DNA from: Chromatiales bacterium
GTDB lineage: Bacteria > Pseudomonadota > Gammaproteobacteria > SpSt-1174
DNA: 64,000 nt
Assembly: GCA_014762505.1 (NCBI GenBank)
Contig: JABURS010000030.1
Location: 1-64,000 of the forward strand
Direction of reading: 5' to 3'
Part shown: in pieces, positions 51,035 through 59,174 of the stretch
Numbering within the stretch: the first letter of the stretch is position 1
Layout of the letters: the number at the start of each line of letters is the position of its first letter
The notes under the pieces: generated by a model
Databases searched by the model: none
What the model saw: the letters and a program-made list of their open reading frames with translations, nothing else
Told to the model about the DNA's origin: nothing
Position numbers and translations under genes: made by a program

Positions 51035-53938
51035 TCAGTTCACCGGTTCGTTTTCCCGGCAGTATGCCAGCAGATTCTCCAGCGGCTCGGGGCGGCTGAT
51101 GCCGTAGCCCTGGGCGTAGTCCACACCCAGTTCCCGCAGGGCCTCGATGGTGGCCTCGTCCTCGGCGTATTCGGCGATGGTGTGCTTGCCGAGCAGGTGG
51201 CCGACGTCGTTGATGTTGCCGACCAGGGTGCGGTTGACCTGGTCGGTGCTGATGCCGCGCACGAAGGTGCCGTCGATCTTGAGATAATCCACCGGCAGGT
51301 TCTTCAGGTAGGAGAAGGAGGAGAGGCCCGAGCCGAAGTCGTCCAGGGCGAAGCGGCAGCCCATGGCGCGCAGCTCGCGGATGAAGCGCAGCGCGGCCTG
51401 GAAGTTGGAGATGGCGGCGGTCTCGGTGATCTCGAAGCAGAACATCTGCCCTGGCAGGTCGTGCAGGCTGAGCTGGGTCTTGATGAAGGGCAGCAGGGTC
51501 TCGTCGCTGAGCGTGCCGCCGGAGAGGTTGATGGCACAGTGGGCGATGGGCGGTGTGTCCTCGCGGCGCGTGCAGTCGGCCACCATGCTGAAGGCGCGGG
51601 TGATGATCCAACGGTCCACGATGGAGATGAGGTCGAAACGCTCGGCCGCCGGCAGGAACACGCCGGGGGCGATGAGCTCGCCGTCGTCGTCACGCATGCG
51701 CACCAGCACCTCGAAGGCGAGGCCGGGCGGCATGTAGCCATTGCCCAGACGCTCGATGGTCTGTGCATAGAGCACCAGCCGGTCGTCCTCCACCGCGTCG
51801 TTGATGCGGGTGGCCCAGTCCATCTCGTGGCGGTGACGCTGCAGGCTCTCGTCCTGCGCCTCGTAGATGTGCGTGCGGCGTCGGCCGGCGTTCTTGGCCG
51901 CGTAGCAGGCCATGTCGGCGGCACTCAGCAGGTCGGTGAGCGACTGCTCGCCCGGGCGGAACTCCAGCACGCCGATGCTGGCGCCGATACGGAACACGCG
52001 CTCGTCCCAGGCAAACTTGAAGTCGTCGAAGGTGCGGTGGATGGCGTCGGCCACGCGCTGCGCATGCTGGATGTCGCAGTGGGTGAGCACCACGCCGAAT
52101 TCGTCGCCGCCCAGGCGCGCGAGCATGTCGGTGTCGCGCACCTGTTCCTGCATGAGCCCGGCGATCTGTTTCAGCAGTTCGTCGCCGGCGACGTGGCCGG
52201 CGAGGTCGTTGACCACCTTGAACTGGTCCAGGTCGATGTAGAGCAGGGTGTGCCGGGCGGCCTCGCGTGCACCTTCCGGGAAGCGCGTGAGCTGGCGGAG
52301 TTTTTCCTCGAAGGCGATGCGGTTGTGCAGGCCGGTGAGGGCATCGTGACTGGCCTGCCAGCTCAGGCGGTTGGCCATCTCCCGCGCCTTGGTCACGTCG
52401 TGGAACACCAGCACCACGCCGATGATACTGCCGTCGCTGTCGCGGATCGGAGCCGCCGAATCCTCGATGGCGAATTCGCGGCGGTCGGTGCGCACCAGGA
52501 TGGTGTGGTTGGCCAGGCCGACGATGCGTCCCTCGCGCAGGCAGCGTGCCACCGGGTCGATGGCCGGCTGGCGGGTGAGCTCGTTGATGATGTGGAACAC
52601 CTCGGTGAGCGGTTTGCCCTCCGCCTGCGGCGTCTTCCAGCCGGTGAGGTATTCGGCCACCGGATTGAGGTAGCGCACGCGGCCCTCGGTATCGGTGGTG
52701 ATCACGCCGTCGCCGATGGAGGCCAGGGTCACCTGGGCCAGTTCCTTCTCGCGGTAGAGTGCCGCCTCGGCGGCCTTCATCTGCGTGATGTCCTGCACGA
52801 TGCCGTACATGCGCAGCGGATTGCCCGCCGTGTCGCGCAGCACGTCGCCGCGGCCCATCAGCCAGCAGGTCTCGTCGGTACCTGCCACCCGGTATTCCAC
52901 CTCGTAGGGCTTGCCCTGTTCCAGCAGATTGCGGGCCGCCGCCTCCACGCGGGCACGGTCCTCGGGATGCACGGCGGCGATGAAGCGTTGATAGGTCACC
53001 TCGCAGCCGACCGGCGTGATGTTGAACAGGCGATAGGTGTTGTCGGTCCATATCACGCGGTCGCTGGCGATGTCCCATTCCCAGCTGCCGATGTGGGAGT
53101 AGCTTTGCGCCAGAGACAGGCGGCGCTCGCTGTCCTCTACCTGGGCGTGCTCGGCGGCCAGGGCGTCGGTCATGCGGTTGAAGGATTCGGCCAGGCGCCC
53201 GACCTCGTCGCGCCCGCCCAGTCTGGCGCGCAGTTCGCCCGCGCCGTCGGCGATGCGCTCGGCCGTGCGGGTGAGGCTGGCCAGCCGGCGGACCAGCACC
53301 TGATACAGGAGCCACCAGATGGCCAGGTAGGCGGCGATCAGCAGCGGCAGCAGCATGAGCCCGGTGTTCAGGGCGGCATGACGGGCCTGGGCAAAGGGGT
53401 GTGCGAGGCTCCAGGCCAGCACCACGGCGCCCTGCTCGCGGGGGCCGAGCCGGGTGGCCGTCTCGGGCATCTCCAGCGGGGCGACGGCGAGCAGGCTGTT
53501 GGTCCCGTCGACGTGCGCGACCTGTGCCGCCCGCCGCTCGCGCGCCTCGGCCAGGAGGGTTGTCAGTGTCTTGCCAACGGCCGGGGAAGCGGCCTTGCCC
53601 AGGCCGTCGTCGAGGATGTGATCGCGGTCGAAGGGTTCCAGGGAGGCGAGGATGCGGTTGTCCTGGTCGATTGCCAGGGCCAGGTTCACCCGGATGTCCG
53701 GGCCGAAGGCGGCGATCTCCTCCTGCAGGCGGACGAGGCTTCCGCGCTCGATAAGGGACTGCCCCAGTCGCTGCAGGCGACTGATCTCGTCGGCCAGCTC
53801 GCGTTCGGCATTGTGGCGGATGGATTCCTGCTGGCCGTTGATGAGCGTGATCATGTAGATGCCCGCCAGGGCCAGCGTGCCCAGCAGCAGAAGCAGCGGC
53901 AGCGTCACGGCCAGTGGATAGCGGTACAGCCACTTCAC
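51035..53938 (-). CDS. Membrane PAS-GGDEF-EAL protein
   Basis: The 967-residue protein has a membrane segment (about 10-33), a periplasmic region, a second segment (about 190-215), a HAMP domain, two PAS domains (about 265-385 and 400-525), a GGDEF domain with intact LGGDEFG, and an EAL domain. The EAL signature reads EVL (FEVLVRM), with the later catalytic set (CFEITETAAI, DDFGSGLSSFSYL, YLKIDGTFVRG) present. It may be bifunctional or mainly a phosphodiesterase for c-di-GMP. It overlaps the upstream binding-protein gene by four bases, so that lipoprotein is likely its ligand sensor. Confidence 0.92.
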   Translation of the reverse strand: MKWLYRYPLAVTLPLLLLLGTLALAGIYMITLINGQQESIRHNAERELADEISRLQRLGQSLIERGSLVRLQEEIAAFGPDIRVNLALAIDQDNRILASLEPFDRDHILDDGLGKAASPAVGKTLTTLLAEARERRAAQVAHVDGTNSLLAVAPLEMPETATRLGPREQGAVVLAWSLAHPFAQARHAALNTGLMLLPLLIAAYLAIWWLLYQVLVRRLASLTRTAERIADGAGELRARLGGRDEVGRLAESFNRMTDALAAEHAQVEDSERRLSLAQSYSHIGSWEWDIASDRVIWTDNTYRLFNITPVGCEVTYQRFIAAVHPEDRARVEAAARNLLEQGKPYEVEYRVAGTDETCWLMGRGDVLRDTAGNPLRMYGIVQDITQMKAAEAALYREKELAQVTLASIGDGVITTDTEGRVRYLNPVAEYLTGWKTPQAEGKPLTEVFHIINELTRQPAIDPVARCLREGRIVGLANHTILVRTDRREFAIEDSAAPIRDSDGSIIGVVLVFHDVTKAREMANRLSWQASHDALTGLHNRIAFEEKLRQLTRFPEGAREAARHTLLYIDLDQFKVVNDLAGHVAGDELLKQIAGLMQEQVRDTDMLARLGGDEFGVVLTHCDIQHAQRVADAIHRTFDDFKFAWDERVFRIGASIGVLEFRPGEQSLTDLLSAADMACYAAKNAGRRRTHIYEAQDESLQRHRHEMDWATRINDAVEDDRLVLYAQTIERLGNGYMPPGLAFEVLVRMRDDDGELIAPGVFLPAAERFDLISIVDRWIITRAFSMVADCTRREDTPPIAHCAINLSGGTLSDETLLPFIKTQLSLHDLPGQMFCFEITETAAISNFQAALRFIRELRAMGCRFALDDFGSGLSSFSYLKNLPVDYLKIDGTFVRGISTDQVNRTLVGNINDVGHLLGKHTIAEYAEDEATIEALRELGVDYAQGYGISRPEPLENLLAYCRENEPVN

Positions 53939-54996
53939 GACGCGCCCTCCTTGCGGTCGCGGGGTTCCGGGTGGCAGTCCAGCCCGCGCAGCACGCGGTC
54001 GTCGAAGAGCTGTTCGATTGGCGGTTGTTCACTGAACACCAGTGCACGCTGCTGCATCAGCGTGTAGAGACGACGGGCAGGGGGCTGAAGTGCCTCGCCG
54101 CCCTGCGCGAGCAGGCGACAGTTCTCCGCCTGTGATGGCAGGTGGATGCCCGTCAGTGCCTGCTCCAGGCCTTCCCGGGACAGGCCGGCGTGCCGTGCCA
54201 TGGAGTCCGCGGCATCCCGTGGGTGATCGCCCAGGTAGTCGATGGCCGCGAACCAGGCCGCGATCAGCCGGGTCAGGCCCTCGGAATGTTCCTCGATGAC
54301 CTCGGCGCGGGTGACGAGCACATCCACGATCTCGCCCGGCATCTGGCGGCTGCTGAAGAGCTCGCGGGCGCCCTGTTCCAGCAGGCGGGTACGCAGGGGC
54401 TCGTAGGTGGCCAGTGCGTCGACCTGGCCGCTCAGCCAGGCCTGTTCCTGCCGGGAGACATGCAGGTGCACCACCTCGATGTCGTCGGCGGTGAGGCCGC
54501 CGAATTCCAGGGCGCGGGAGAGCAGGTAGGCGGTGGCCGCGGTGCTTTCCACGCCCACGCGCCGGCCGCGCAGGTCTTCCAGGCGTTCGATGTCCGGGCG
54601 GGCGACGATGCTGTCCGCCCCTTCGGAATAGTCCATGACGAGGATGACCCGGGCGTCGTGGCCGACGTCCCTTAGCTGCAGGGCCTCGTCCAGGGTCAGG
54701 GCCGCCACTTCCACGTTGCCGTTGCGAAAGGCGCGCAGGGTTTCGGTATTGGAGCTGAAACTCACCAGCCGGATCTGCTCGGCGGGGAAGAGCGCGTGTT
54801 CCTCGGCCAGGTGCAGGGGTTGGTAGCCGATCCACTGACTCGTCGCCACCCGCAGGGGTGGCTCGGGGGCCTGGCAGGCGCCAAGCCCGAGGAGGGTGAT
54901 GAGGGTGAACAGCAGGACGAAACCGTGCCGCGTCTGCCGCCCGGCGCGATGTGTCTCCCTGGGGCCCGATGATGCGGGCCGTCCTGCTTCGCGCAT
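53935..54996 (-). CDS. SsuA/NMT1-type substrate-binding lipoprotein (orphan)
   Basis: The 353-residue protein has a long basic N-terminus, a hydrophobic core and a lipobox ending LGLGAC at about residue 41. A type II periplasmic binding fold follows: LRVATSQWIGYQPLHLAEEH, VEVAALTLDEALQLRD and RVGVESTAATAYLL. It is like the nitrate/sulfonate/taurine binding proteins, but no permease or ATPase lies nearby. The stop overlaps the start of the GGDEF-EAL gene (ATGA). It starts at the ATG 54996, 209 bases from the hemP start on the other strand. Confidence 0.83.
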   Translation of the reverse strand: MREAGRPASSGPRETHRAGRQTRHGFVLLFTLITLLGLGACQAPEPPLRVATSQWIGYQPLHLAEEHALFPAEQIRLVSFSSNTETLRAFRNGNVEVAALTLDEALQLRDVGHDARVILVMDYSEGADSIVARPDIERLEDLRGRRVGVESTAATAYLLSRALEFGGLTADDIEVVHLHVSRQEQAWLSGQVDALATYEPLRTRLLEQGARELFSSRQMPGEIVDVLVTRAEVIEEHSEGLTRLIAAWFAAIDYLGDHPRDAADSMARHAGLSREGLEQALTGIHLPSQAENCRLLAQGGEALQPPARRLYTLMQQRALVFSEQPPIEQLFDDRVLRGLDCHPEPRDRKEGAS

Positions 54997-55102
54997 GAAG
55001 AGTCCGGTTGTTTGTATTTGTTTTGACCGATTGTGACCCAGCCGGCCCGCCGGCTCAAGGCGCGAGGCGGCTGTCAGCAAGGCACTGTCTTGATATGCAC
55101 TT

Positions 55103-55121
55103 GATAATGATTCGTATTTAG
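55103..55121. promoter_or_regulatory. Fur-box-like site upstream of hemP
   Basis: GATAATGATTCGTATTTAG matches the first nine bases of the 19-base Fur consensus and retains an ATT block in the second half; the AATGATTCGTATT core is roughly palindromic. It lies 85 bases upstream of hemP and faces the binding-protein gene on the other side. Fe-dependent repression of the hemP-TonB receptor operon is therefore likely. Confidence 0.6.
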
Positions 55122-55205
55122 TTTAGTGTTCGCTGCCATGCCGCCGGCCCGACATCGGGGATGGGCCGATGAGGGCAGTCGATACAGGGCCTAGGGAGAC
55201 GAGTG

Positions 55206-55382
55206 ATGACCGAGAGACGCGAATTCCGGCCACCGCGGGAGGACGGGGGCGATTCGGCCACCCGGCGGGTGGTCAGCAGCCGGTGTTTATTGCCCGAGGG
55301 GCAGCCGCTGCACATCGAACACGAGGGCGAGGTGTACACACTGCGTCGCACCCGCACCGGAAAATTGATCCTGACCAAGTAA
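55206..55382 (+). CDS. hemP: Hemin uptake protein HemP
   Basis: The 58-residue protein has the conserved HemP C-terminal block. VVSSRCLLPEGQPLHIEHEG is followed by EVYTLRRTRTGKLILTK at the extreme end, which is characteristic. HemP is a small regulator or accessory factor commonly encoded just upstream of a heme or iron receptor. The start at 55206 is preceded by GGAGACGAGTG. It lies 83 bases upstream of the TonB receptor gene and downstream of the Fur-like box, so the two form an iron-responsive operon. Confidence 0.85.
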   Translation: MTERREFRPPREDGGDSATRRVVSSRCLLPEGQPLHIEHEGEVYTLRRTRTGKLILTK

Positions 55383-55465
55383 GACCGACTTCATCCAACC
55401 GCCAGCCAGCCGCGCCCCGGCGCCGCCAGCCAGCCCAAGAGACCTCAACTGACTGGGAGGCTGGC

Positions 55466-57694
55466 ATGTACAGCAAGCAGAACAACGCATTTGATAAACA
55501 CCGTTTCGGTGCCGTGGCCGCCGCGGTGGCCCTGGCGCTGGTGCAGGCACCGGGGCTGCAGGCGGCGGAGGCCACCCGCGACCTCGACCGCATGATGATC
55601 ATCGGTGGTGCCGAACAGGTGGACGACGTGCCGGGCTCGGCACACTACATCGACGAGGCGAACCTCGACCAGCACGAGTACAGCGACATCAACCGCGTAC
55701 TGCAGCAGGTGCCCGGCGTTTACCTGCAGGAAGAGGACGGCTACGGCCTGCGGCCGAACATCGGCATGCGCGGCACCGGCGTGAGCCGCAGCTCGCGCAT
55801 CACCCTGATGGAGGACGGCGTGCTGGCTGCCCCCGCCCCCTATGCCGCACCGGCGGCCTACTACTTCCCGAGCGTCGGACGCATGTCCGGCGTGGAGGTG
55901 CGCAAGGGATCGAGCGCGATCAAGTACGGCCCCAATACCACGGGTGGCGCACTCAACCTGATCAGCAGCCAGATACCCACGGACTTTGCCGGGCATCTCG
56001 AGGTGGGGACGGGGGATGATGCCACACGCCGTATCCATGCCCGGGTGGGCGATGCCGGTGAAAACGGCGGCTACATGGTCGAGACCTTCCAGCACCTGAC
56101 CGATGGTTTCAAGGAACTGGACGGCGGTGGCGACACCGGGTTCGACGTCACCGATGTCGTCGGCAAGTTCCGCATCAATACCGCGCCCACGGCCATGGTC
56201 TACCAGGAACTCGAGCTCAAGCTCGGCAATTACGATCAGCTCTCCAACGAGACCTATCTCGGCCTTACCGACGACGACTTCGCGGCCACGCCGTTCCGGC
56301 GTTATGCCGGCTCGCAGCGTGACCAGATGGATGTCGAGCAGCAGCAGGCAAGCCTGCGTCACTACGCCGAACTCGGCGCACGAGCGGATGTGACCACCAC
56401 CGTCTACCGCCAGGACGTCACGCGCAACTGGTACAAGCTCGATCGCGTGAATGGCACCGGTATCAGCGCCATCCTCGCCGATCCCACCACCTATGCCGCG
56501 GAGCTGGCCACCATCCAGGGGGCGACCAGCGCGGACGATGCCCTGTCGGTGAAGGCCAACAACCGCGAGTACCAGTCGCAGGGTATCCAGACCGTGGTCG
56601 GCCTGTCGCTCGGTCAGGGTGACATCCGGCACGAGATCGAGCTCGGCCTGCGTTATCACGAGGATGAGGAGGACCGCTTCCAGTGGTCCGACGGCTATCG
56701 CATGGACAACGGGACGATGGTGCAGACCAGCGCCGGCGTGCCCGGCACCGGCAGCGGCAACAACCGTATCGCCAGCGCAAAGGCCTGGGCCGCCTTCGTC
56801 CAGGACACCATCCGGGCCGGCGACTGGGTGCTGCAGCCCGGCCTGCGCTACGAGACCATCGACACGAGGCGTATCGATTACGGCGCCGCCGATCCGTCGC
56901 GCACCGGTACGCCCACCGTGGTCGAGGGCTCGGAGAGCGTGCTCATGCCGGGGATCGGCGTAACCCGTCGCATCAACCCGCAGCTCAGCCTGGTGGCCGG
57001 CGTGCATCGCGGCTTCACGCCGCCCGCCCCCGGCAACGCGGATGCCGAGGCGGAGGACAGCCTCAACTACGAGTTCGGCCTGCGCTACGCCCAGGGCGCG
57101 CTCAGCAGCGAGCTGATCGGTTTCTACAACGACTACGACAACCTGCTCGGTACCTGCACCGCGGCCACCGGTGGCGGCTGTACCATCGGCGACCAGTTCA
57201 ATGGTGGCGAGGTGGAGGTGAAGGGCCTGGAGGCCTCGCTGGCCTACGACATCGGTGCAGCCCGCGGGCTGGGTTACGGTGTGCCGGTACGGGTTGGCTA
57301 CACCTGGACCGATGCCCAGTTCAAGACCAGCTTTGACAGCGGCTTTGGCGAGTGGGGCGACGTGCAGGCCGGTGATGAACTGCCCTACCTGCCCGAGCAC
57401 CAGCTGTTTGCCGCGGTGGGCCTGCAGCAGGCCGACTGGCGTGTGGACCTGAGCGCTAGGTACACCGACGACATGCGCACCGTGGCCGGTTCCGGCGCCA
57501 TCCCCGATGCCGAAAAGGTGGAGAGCCACGTCGTCATGGACCTGGCCGGAGATTACCGCATCAGCAAGGACGGCCGCCTGTTCCTCGCGGTGGAAAACCT
57601 CGCCGACGAGACCTACATGGCCGCACGCCGCCCGGCCGGCGTCCGCGCCGGAAAGCCGCGCAGCGTGATGGCCGGTCTCAAGCTCGACTTCTGA
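55466..57694 (+). CDS. TonB-dependent outer-membrane receptor (FecA-like siderophore or heme receptor)
   Basis: The 742-residue protein has a signal peptide (VAAAVALALVQAPGLQAAEA), a plug domain (about 45-160, with VLQQVPGVYLQEEDGYGLRP and IKYGPNTTGGALNLIS) and a 22-strand barrel. The C-terminal strand ends MAGLKLDF with aromatic Phe, as expected. FecA-type plug features favour an iron-siderophore or ferric citrate ligand. There is no N-terminal signalling domain, so it is not a trans-signalling FecA. GGGAGGCTGGC precedes the start. HemP upstream points to iron or heme uptake; other substrates cannot be excluded. Confidence 0.9.
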   Translation: MYSKQNNAFDKHRFGAVAAAVALALVQAPGLQAAEATRDLDRMMIIGGAEQVDDVPGSAHYIDEANLDQHEYSDINRVLQQVPGVYLQEEDGYGLRPNIGMRGTGVSRSSRITLMEDGVLAAPAPYAAPAAYYFPSVGRMSGVEVRKGSSAIKYGPNTTGGALNLISSQIPTDFAGHLEVGTGDDATRRIHARVGDAGENGGYMVETFQHLTDGFKELDGGGDTGFDVTDVVGKFRINTAPTAMVYQELELKLGNYDQLSNETYLGLTDDDFAATPFRRYAGSQRDQMDVEQQQASLRHYAELGARADVTTTVYRQDVTRNWYKLDRVNGTGISAILADPTTYAAELATIQGATSADDALSVKANNREYQSQGIQTVVGLSLGQGDIRHEIELGLRYHEDEEDRFQWSDGYRMDNGTMVQTSAGVPGTGSGNNRIASAKAWAAFVQDTIRAGDWVLQPGLRYETIDTRRIDYGAADPSRTGTPTVVEGSESVLMPGIGVTRRINPQLSLVAGVHRGFTPPAPGNADAEAEDSLNYEFGLRYAQGALSSELIGFYNDYDNLLGTCTAATGGGCTIGDQFNGGEVEVKGLEASLAYDIGAARGLGYGVPVRVGYTWTDAQFKTSFDSGFGEWGDVQAGDELPYLPEHQLFAAVGLQQADWRVDLSARYTDDMRTVAGSGAIPDAEKVESHVVMDLAGDYRISKDGRLFLAVENLADETYMAARRPAGVRAGKPRSVMAGLKLDF

Positions 57695-57720
57695 TCTTCC
57701 TCCGGATCGGATGTGGGATT

Positions 57721-57752
57721 GCCCACGCCTCGACAGGGGCGTGGGCTTTTTT
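57721..57752 (+). terminator. Terminator of the hemP-receptor operon
   Basis: GCCCACGCC (57721-57729) pairs with GGCGTGGGC (57738-57746) and is followed by six T. It lies 26 bases after the receptor stop codon. Confidence 0.9.
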
Positions 57753-57806
57753 GGTTTTGCGCGTGAGGCGCTTGGATCACACGCGCCACTAGCCCGCCCG
57801 CCCCCC

Positions 57807-57926
57807 GTAGGAGGCCAGCCCACTGGCCGATGGGGTTATGCGAACGGCATGGTTGTCATCGCCGAGAGGGCTCGGCTCCTACAGAATGGCTTTCAGCTCT
57901 CTGTGATCTCTGTGTCCTCTGTGGCT
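57807..57926. repeat. Compound intergenic repeats: GTAGGAG inverted pair and a CTCTGTG half element
   Basis: GTAGGAGGCCAGCCCACTGG (57807 onward) and a facing ...CTCGGCTCCTAC (ending 57882) form an inverted pair of the same GTAGGAG family as that at 20053-20114. Directly after comes CTCTGTGATCTCTGTGTCCT and CTGTGGC (57895-57926), half of the CACAGAGG/CCTCTGTG element. The two families therefore sit back to back here. Confidence 0.65.
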
Positions 57927-57958
57927 GAAAAGGCCTTTGCATCACCCACGCCTCACCC

Positions 57959-58927
57959 TCAGAAATATCCTTCCTGTTCCATCACCGCCGACAGCAGGGC
58001 CCGTCCGCCGTCGAGGTTGTTCATGATGCCGTGGCGGTGGTCGATCCACCATTTCGCGTCGGTCTGTTCCTCCAGCCAGCCGCTGGCCTTGCGGATGCCC
58101 TGCTTGACCGTGTGCCAGTGATCGGGATCCTCGGCCTCGGCGGCGGCGTCGTTCTGCTCGATCCACTTGTGGACCTTGTCGATGGCGGAAAAGGCCGTCA
58201 GGCGGACACCCTCGGCCCAGGCGACCTGTTTCTCCGAGCCTTCCAGCGGCGGCAGCCCGCGCTCGCGGGCGGCCAGTTTCGCCTCCATCGCCTTCTGTTC
58301 CCGTTCGGCGCGGGCCTCGTCATCGGCACAGAGCAGGCAGGCTCCCTGGGCCAGTTGCGCGATGCGGTCGGCCCAGGCGTAGTCGTCGTCGCCGTAGAAG
58401 GGGTAGAGGGTGACATGGTCGCAGGCGTGGGCCACGCGCTTCAGGTCGAAGATCTCGCGCGTGGCGCCGTTGCCCTGGTTGGGGCCGAACAGCGTGCAGG
58501 CGATGCCGCGTTCGGTGCACCAGCGGGCCACGTCCAGGTGCTGGGCGCTTTCGTACACACGGCGAATCTTCTGCCCCGCATAGTGTTGCTCGATGATGGA
58601 AGCCTTGTAGGTTGCCGCCGGCTTGAAGTCGCCGACCGGCCGCATCCACAGGGCGTCGTGTCCCACGCCCCAGCGCGCGAGCCAGTCCCGGGTCTCGCCC
58701 AGCACCGTCGCACTGCGCCCGGTGACCAGCGCCACGGCCACCCCCTCCTGCCGCGCCTGGTTGAGCCGGTGGATCAGTGGCAGGTTGGGCATGTCCTCGC
58801 CACAGGCGGCATGGAAGCGCTCCCAGTCGCGCTCGCCCTCCTCGTTGTAGAGGAAGGGCAGGCGGTGTTCGAGCAGGGCGAGTACGCCGTCGAGGCCGCA
58901 GATGACCAGTTCCCGGGTATCAGACAT
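57959..58927 (-). CDS. HAD-like protein lacking the nucleophilic aspartate
   Basis: The 322-residue protein has a HAD-type N-terminal domain. Motif I reads VICGLDGVLALL, in which the first Asp of DxDG(T/V) is Gly while the second Asp remains; motif II appears as VALVTGRSA. Without the nucleophile, normal HAD phosphatase chemistry is not expected. The C-terminal half (about 195-322) has an acidic helical region, the WHTVKQGIRKASGWLEEQTD segment, and a HRHGIMNNLDGGRALL end. It may be a structural or binding homologue. Upstream bases 58928-59174 hold no further gene. Confidence 0.75.
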   Translation of the reverse strand: MSDTRELVICGLDGVLALLEHRLPFLYNEEGERDWERFHAACGEDMPNLPLIHRLNQARQEGVAVALVTGRSATVLGETRDWLARWGVGHDALWMRPVGDFKPAATYKASIIEQHYAGQKIRRVYESAQHLDVARWCTERGIACTLFGPNQGNGATREIFDLKRVAHACDHVTLYPFYGDDDYAWADRIAQLAQGACLLCADDEARAEREQKAMEAKLAARERGLPPLEGSEKQVAWAEGVRLTAFSAIDKVHKWIEQNDAAAEAEDPDHWHTVKQGIRKASGWLEEQTDAKWWIDHRHGIMNNLDGGRALLSAVMEQEGYF

Positions 58928-59174
58928 GCGCCCATCTTCCCCATATCGCGCGGCCACGCAAGTCCTCGCGGCGTCGATGGGTGTCTGTTGGGCGGTTATG
59001 GTGTGTGCCAGATCCAGCTTTCGATGGCGAAATTGATCTACATTAGTGTGGAGTGGTGAAAAAAGGCCAATGATAAGACAATGGAAACCACTCGATTTCC
59101 GCAAATGAATGCCGGTATGTCCCGGCGGACGTCCGTCCGCTTCCATGCCGGTCTGCCAAAGGTGATATGAAGCC

